The notes under the pieces: generated by a model
Databases searched by the model: none
Seen by the model: the letters and a program-made list of their open reading frames with translations, nothing else
Told to the model about the DNA's origin: nothing
Position numbers and translations under genes: made by a program
Source: Solirubrobacteraceae bacterium
GTDB taxonomy: Bacteria; Actinomycetota; Thermoleophilia; Solirubrobacterales; Solirubrobacteraceae
Assembly: GCA_030447005.1 (NCBI GenBank)
Contig: JAUJME010000018.1
Location: 1 to 16,759 of the forward strand
Reading direction: 5' to 3'
Length of the DNA: 16,759 nucleotides
Shown here: positions 14,015-16,759 of the stretch, one piece after another
Layout: each line of letters starts with the position of its first letter
Numbering within the stretch: the first letter of the stretch is position 1

Positions 14015-14751
14015 CCGGCCTGCGCACCGCGATCGCCTTCCTCACGCGCCTGCCGCTGCCGGGCGGCGCGCCGGCGTGGTCGGCCGAGGGGCTCGCGCGG
14101 GCCGCGGTCTGGTTCCCGGTGGTCGGCGTGCTCGTCGGCGCGATCGCCGCCGGCGTCCGCGCGCTCGCGGGCCTCGCGCTGCCGTCCGAGCCCGCGACGG
14201 TGCTCGCGCTCGTCGCGGCGATCCTCGTCACCGGCGCCCTCCACGAGGACGGGCTCGCCGACGCGGCCGACGGCCTCGGCGCGCACGGCCCGCGTGAGGG
14301 CAAGCTCGAGATCATGCGCGACTCCCGCGTCGGCACGTACGGCTCGCTCGGCGTCGTCCTGCCGCTGCTGTTCGCCTACGCGGCGCTCGCGCCGCTCGAC
14401 GCCGAGCGCTTCGCCCAGGCCGCCATCTGCGGCCACGTGCTCGGCCGCTGGTCGACCCTCCCCCAGGCGCGCTTCCTCCCGATGGCCCGCGAGCTGGGCG
14501 CCGGGGCCGCCGTCAGCGTCACCTCCGCCACGCTCGCGATCGGCACCGCGTTCTCGGCGGCGGTCGTGCTCGCGGTGGCGGGCGTCGTGGCGGGGCTCGT
14601 CGCGGTGGCGGTGGCGGCGGTGGTGGGCGCGGTCTGCGGGCTCGGGCTGCGGCGGGTGCTCGGCGGCGTCACCGGCGACACGTTCGGCGCGGTCAACAAG
14701 CTCACCGAGGTGGCGACCTACGGCGCGCTGGTCGCCGCCTGGCCGGCATAG
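14011..14751 (+). CDS. cobS: Adenosylcobinamide-GDP ribazoletransferase (cobalamin synthase)
   Basis: This 246-residue integral membrane enzyme joins adenosylcobinamide-GDP with alpha-ribazole (phosphate) in the last stage of cobalamin assembly. HEDGLADAADGLG near residues 77-89 is the conserved acidic metal-binding motif. EIMRDSRVGTYGSLG is at ~100-114, and GDTFGAVNKLTEV near the C-terminus stands where other CobS proteins have GDxxGAxxxxxE. Several hydrophobic segments (VVGVLVGAIAAG, VLALVAAILVTGAL, VVLAVAGVVAGLVAVAVAAVVG) give the expected multi-pass topology. The GTG start overlaps the cobT stop in GTGA. The partner cobU/cobY and the phosphatase cobC are not in the window. Confidence 0.95.
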   Translation: MTGLRTAIAFLTRLPLPGGAPAWSAEGLARAAVWFPVVGVLVGAIAAGVRALAGLALPSEPATVLALVAAILVTGALHEDGLADAADGLGAHGPREGKLEIMRDSRVGTYGSLGVVLPLLFAYAALAPLDAERFAQAAICGHVLGRWSTLPQARFLPMARELGAGAAVSVTSATLAIGTAFSAAVVLAVAGVVAGLVAVAVAAVVGAVCGLGLRRVLGGVTGDTFGAVNKLTEVATYGALVAAWPA

Positions 14752-14767
14752 GGAGTGCGCCGCTCAA

Positions 14768-14785
14768 GCCGCCCGGGCGGGCGGC
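14768..14785 (+). terminator. Hairpin after cobS
   Basis: GCCGCCC (14768-14774) and GGGCGGC (14779-14785) form a perfect 7-bp stem with a 4-nt loop, 16 bp past the cobS stop. No T-tract follows, so it may be a weak terminator or a chance GC palindrome. Confidence 0.35.
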
Positions 14786-14800
14786 CGATGCATTCGCACC

Positions 14801-15058
14801 ATGTCGAGCGTCAAGTTCGCCTCCCTGGTCATCCAGACGGAGCAGCACCGGATCACCGGCTCGGTGTCCGTGCCGACGATGGGCCGCAGCCGGCTGTCGG
14901 ACTACGCCAACGAGCCGTCGCGCGAGTTCTTCTCGATCAAGGACGCGACGATCGCGCCGCTCGACGCGCCCGACCGGGTCGAGCGCAAGGCGTTCCTCCT
15001 GGTCGCCCGCCGGCAGATCGTGCTGATCATGCCCGGCGACGAATCACTCGCCGGCTGA
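14801..15058 (+). CDS. Small conserved-looking protein of unknown function (possibly DUF6812-like)
   Basis: This 85-residue soluble protein has alternating strands (FASLVIQTEQHRITGSVSVP; RKAFLLVARRQIVLIMPG) separated by a RSRLSDYANEPSREFFSIKD segment, suggesting a compact mostly-beta fold. The RLSDYxN...REFxxIxDxxxxPLD pattern resembles small actinobacterial proteins that I believe are catalogued as DUF6812, but I cannot confirm this. There is no signal peptide, membrane segment or cysteine. The ATG at 14801 has no clear Shine-Dalgarno sequence and no good TANNNT box, so start and expression are uncertain. The 3' end overlaps the convergent HTH-TM gene by 15 bp. Third-position GC is as high as in its neighbours. 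Confidence 0.75.
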   Translation: MSSVKFASLVIQTEQHRITGSVSVPTMGRSRLSDYANEPSREFFSIKDATIAPLDAPDRVERKAFLLVARRQIVLIMPGDESLAG

Positions 15059-15943
15059 GGGCGCCGGCATCCGGGCGACGCTGAGCCCGCTGTGGCCGGG
15101 ATCGTCGTCGGTCTCCTGCGACACGTCGACGTACTGGAAGCGCTCCGTGCCGGGCCGGATGGGGAACGAGAGCTCGTCGAGGCGGCCGAGCGGCTCGGCG
15201 TCGGCCTGGGAGTTGAACAGCCACACCACGTAGTCCGAGGACGGCCGCTGGAGGCCCGCGACCGAGACGACCATCCGGTCGCCCTCCACGGTCAGCGTGC
15301 CCGCGCCGCCGGCCGACCCGCCCGCCGGCGGCTGGACCGGGGCGGGAGCGGGCCCCCGCGGCTCGCCGCCTTGGGCGGCTGCCTGGTCGCGCGGAGGCGC
15401 CGGGTCCTCCCCGCCGCCGGCGAAGGCGGCCAGGCCGATCATCGCGGCGAGGCAGACGCCGAGCGCGACCAGCAGCGAGGAGGGCAGCGGCGCGGCGGCG
15501 GGCGGCTTGGCGGCGGGGGCTTCGGATGCGGGGGGCGGCTCGGGCGCGGGGGGCGCGGGCTCGGTCGGCGCTTCGACGCCCGGCGGCGGCAGGACCACCT
15601 GGCTCGGCGGGGCGGGCCCGGGCGGCGCGGGCGGCGCCGTCGCCGCCGTCTCGACGAGCACGGCGCCCGCCGCCGCCTCGCGCTCGACCGCCACGGGGCC
15701 CTGCGGGGCGTCCTGGAGCTGGGCGAGCGCCGCGCGGACCTCCGCCGTCGGCACGTCGACCTCCTGGGCGAGCGCCTCGAGCAGCCGCTCGCGCCGCACG
15801 GCGATCTCCTCCGGCGTCCCGCCCGACAGCCGCGCGATCTCCACGTCGTCGAGCTGGCGGCGCAGCCACAGGTTCATCAGCGCCCGGTTGGGCGGGTCCA
15901 GCCGCTCGGACGCGGCGAGCAGATCGGAGGTCGACGTCGACAT
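15044..15943 (-). CDS. Membrane protein with N-terminal sigma-region-4-like HTH, one TM helix and extracytoplasmic RskA-like domain
   Basis: This 299-residue protein has three parts. Residues ~8-62 (SERLDPPNRALMNLWLRRQL, VEIARLSGGTPEEIAVRRERLLEALA) look like a sigma-70 region 4 helix-turn-helix, which would be cytoplasmic. Residues ~90-153 are a Pro/Ala-rich linker. A membrane helix at ~155-176 (SLLVALGVCLAAMIGLAAF) follows, then a Pro/Gly-rich linker and a beta-rich domain at ~215-299 with LTVEGDRMVVSVAGL, YVVWLFN and a PGTERFQYVDVSQE segment. The last domain resembles the outer domain of RskA-type anti-sigma factors. There is no zinc-finger HxxxCxxC anti-sigma motif. The ATG at 15943 gives this layout; no good ribosome site is visible. 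A regulatory role across the membrane is inferred. No sigma factor gene is adjacent in the window. Confidence 0.75.
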   Translation of the reverse strand: MSTSTSDLLAASERLDPPNRALMNLWLRRQLDDVEIARLSGGTPEEIAVRRERLLEALAQEVDVPTAEVRAALAQLQDAPQGPVAVEREAAAGAVLVETAATAPPAPPGPAPPSQVVLPPPGVEAPTEPAPPAPEPPPASEAPAAKPPAAAPLPSSLLVALGVCLAAMIGLAAFAGGGEDPAPPRDQAAAQGGEPRGPAPAPVQPPAGGSAGGAGTLTVEGDRMVVSVAGLQRPSSDYVVWLFNSQADAEPLGRLDELSFPIRPGTERFQYVDVSQETDDDPGHSGLSVARMPAPSAGE

Positions 15944-16106
15944 CGCCCGGGCAGTTTCCCGGTTTCCGTTCCCTCGCACCACCCCCGGCCGCCCGGACGA
16001 CCCGGACGCCGGAGGTCCGTCGCCTTACGCCGACCCGCGGACTCCCCGACCTGGGGGCGCCGGCGGCGTTCCCCCATGTGGAGCTGTACTCCGACCGGAA
16101 GGAACC
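15944..16106. other. 163-bp divergent intergenic region
   Basis: This gap separates the HTH-TM gene (minus) from the small secreted protein gene (plus). It contains short GACCCGGACG-type repeats around 15990-16012 and a TGTACT sequence at 16085-16090, the best but weak -10 candidate for the plus gene. I see no convincing -35 box, operator palindrome or RNA gene. Confidence 0.4.
16097..16103 (+). promoter_or_regulatory. Shine-Dalgarno site of the small secreted protein
   Basis: GGAAGGA lies 3 bases before the ATG at 16107. It supports this start and distinguishes the gene from the many starts in the window without a ribosome site. Confidence 0.55.
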
Positions 16107-16604
16107 ATGACCCGACTCCGCACGATCGCATCCCTCGCCACCGCCGGCGCCCTCCTCGTGGCGCCCGCCGCCGGGCAGGCCTCCCACAAGGGTGAGCCGC
16201 ACGGCAAGGGCAAGGCGAAGTCCAACAAGCGCTGCGCCAAGACGCCGAAGGTCGGCTTCTCGGTCAAGGGCACCCTCGTGTCCTTCACCGCCGACGACCC
16301 GGCCACGCCGGCCAACGAGGCGACCGTGACCCTCAAGGTCACCGACGCCAACGGCCACGCGACCCGCTCCGGCGACGTGACCGAGGGCTCGGACTTCACC
16401 CTCACGGCCGCCGACGACGCCTTCGACGTCAAGCTCGACGGCTTCGAGGGCGCCGACACCCCGTCCGTGGGTGACCGAGTCAAGGTCAGCGGCAAGATCG
16501 CCCGCACGAAGGAGAAGTGCGCGGCCGAGGGCACCTCGACGGCCGACCGGTTCGGCACGGCGGACGTCCGCCGCGTCACCGTCTCGGACCGCGACGCCGA
16601 CTAG
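16107..16604 (+). CDS. Small secreted protein, OB-fold-like, unknown function
   Basis: This 165-residue protein begins with a clear signal peptide (MTRLRTIASLATAGALLVAPAAGQA, cleavage near residues 23-25). A Lys/Gly-rich stretch (HKGEPHGKGKAKSNKRC) follows, then a ~115-residue beta-rich domain with VGFSVKGTLVSFTAD, ATVTLKVTDANGHA, FDVKLDGFEG and VGDRVKVSGKIAR. The strand pattern and the GDRVKVSGKI ending recall OB-fold proteins such as those of the DUF5666 group, but I cannot confirm membership. Two cysteines (about residues 43 and 134) could pair. It is probably released or wall-associated. The ATG has a good ribosome site and the gene ends 22 bp before a strong terminator, so it is likely a single-gene transcript. 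It is divergent from the HTH-TM gene, which might regulate it. Confidence 0.82.
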   Translation: MTRLRTIASLATAGALLVAPAAGQASHKGEPHGKGKAKSNKRCAKTPKVGFSVKGTLVSFTADDPATPANEATVTLKVTDANGHATRSGDVTEGSDFTLTAADDAFDVKLDGFEGADTPSVGDRVKVSGKIARTKEKCAAEGTSTADRFGTADVRRVTVSDRDAD

Positions 16605-16626
16605 CCACAACGCGGCAAGCACCTTT

Positions 16627-16654
16627 CCGACGGCCGCCTCCGGGCGGCCGTCGG
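16627..16654 (+). terminator. Strong hairpin terminator after the secreted protein gene
   Basis: CCGACGGCCGCC (16627-16638) pairs perfectly with GGCGGCCGTCGG (16643-16654) around a TCCG tetraloop, a 12-bp stem. The run after it, TCGTTGTG, is only mildly T-rich. Its position 22 bp past the stop codon supports a terminator. Confidence 0.7.
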
Positions 16655-16675
16655 TCGTTGTGGGCCGGGAACGAC
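16654..16675. other. Second short stem-loop between two terminators
   Basis: GTCGTT (16654-16659) and AACGAC (16670-16675) can pair around a 10-nt GC-rich loop. It abuts hairpins on both sides, so the three may form one structured 3' end or separate elements. Confidence 0.35.
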
Positions 16676-16700
16676 GAAACCCGCCTTGCAGGCGGGTTTC
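16676..16700. terminator. Bidirectional intrinsic terminator
   Basis: GAAACCCGCCT (16676-16686) and AGGCGGGTTTC (16690-16700) form a perfect 11-bp stem with a 3-nt loop. The A-run on the left and T-run on the right make it usable on both strands. It may terminate the secreted-protein transcript on the plus strand and whatever enters from beyond the right edge on the minus strand. Confidence 0.75.
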
Positions 16701-16759
16701 TCAGGTACCGCTACGGGGATTCGAAAACCGCCGATATGGCTCTACAGCGCGGCGTTTCG
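16701..16759 (-). other. Lower-GC tail: possible 3' end of a minus-strand gene (coding or RNA), unassigned
   Basis: The last 59 bases are visibly poorer in G+C than the rest. On the minus strand one frame is open from the window edge to a TGA at 16701-16703 (ending ...YRRFSNPRSGT), directly before the terminator, but its third positions are not GC-rich like the other genes. The same strand carries TTCGAAT, a tRNA T-loop consensus, but the flanking bases do not make a full T-stem. I cannot decide between a foreign gene end, an RNA gene end and plain intergenic DNA. Confidence 0.25.

Noticed and set aside
15044..15943. A standard zinc-finger anti-sigma factor
   Set aside because: The HxxxCxxC motif is absent; the only cysteine lies in the membrane helix. 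The N-terminus looks like an HTH instead.
16715..16740. A tRNA gene 3' end on the minus strand
   Set aside because: TTCGAAT fits a T-loop, but the flanking CGGTT/CCCCG do not form the five-pair T-stem, and the conserved closing G-C pair is missing. The rest lies outside the window.

Overview
The window comes from a very GC-rich bacterium with strong G/C preference at third codon positions and many GTG starts. TANNNT-like -10 boxes sit close to several start codons, and most genes are packed tightly with 4-bp GTGA overlaps. The gene content (tripartite pntAA/pntAB/pntB, exported Ig/propeller proteins, DUF4430 proteins, alanine- and arginine-rich proteins) fits a high-GC actinobacterium. My best guess is the Thermoleophilia/Solirubrobacterales, but that is inference from style and content, not from a marker gene.

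Layout. (1) 1-395: the 3' end of an unrecognised plus-strand gene, convergent with the next block. (2) 409-6933, minus strand, read right to left: a nitroreductase-family gene, glpD, an exported beta-propeller-like protein, a folP-like gene and a Rho-like gene. (3) 6952-7674, plus: a MOSC-domain protein whose start lies only 18 bp from the divergent nitroreductase start. (4) 7661-10460, minus: the proton-translocating transhydrogenase pntAA-pntAB-pntB. (5) 10506-12271, minus: two coupled exported proteins with DUF4430 or DUF4430-like domains, related to the beta domain of intrinsic factor and transcobalamin. (6) 12396-14751, plus: a cobalamin operon, PduO-type adenosyltransferase-cobT-cobS, divergent from the DUF4430 pair. 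(7) 14801-16604: a small conserved-looking protein, a convergent HTH-TM-extracytoplasmic protein, and a small secreted protein. (8) 16605-16759: three abutting hairpins, then a lower-GC tail I could not assign.

How the genes work together. PduO, CobT and CobS cover corrinoid adenosylation, lower-ligand activation and the cobalamin synthase step, so the block can finish or salvage B12. The two DUF4430 proteins are predicted to be at the cell surface and share a 124-bp divergent control region with this operon, which suggests extracellular corrinoid capture. GlpD feeds electrons to quinone, and the transhydrogenase couples the proton gradient to NADPH.

Two points stand out. The Rho-like protein keeps Rho_N, the RNA-binding fold and a P-loop, but appears to have lost the Q-loop, the R-loop, the catalytic glutamate, the arginine finger and the C-terminal tail. 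The DUF4430 pair next to the B12 genes is a candidate bacterial counterpart of the transcobalamin beta domain. No stretch longer than 300 bases is without a gene. I see no rRNA, complete tRNA, CRISPR array, insertion sequence or origin.
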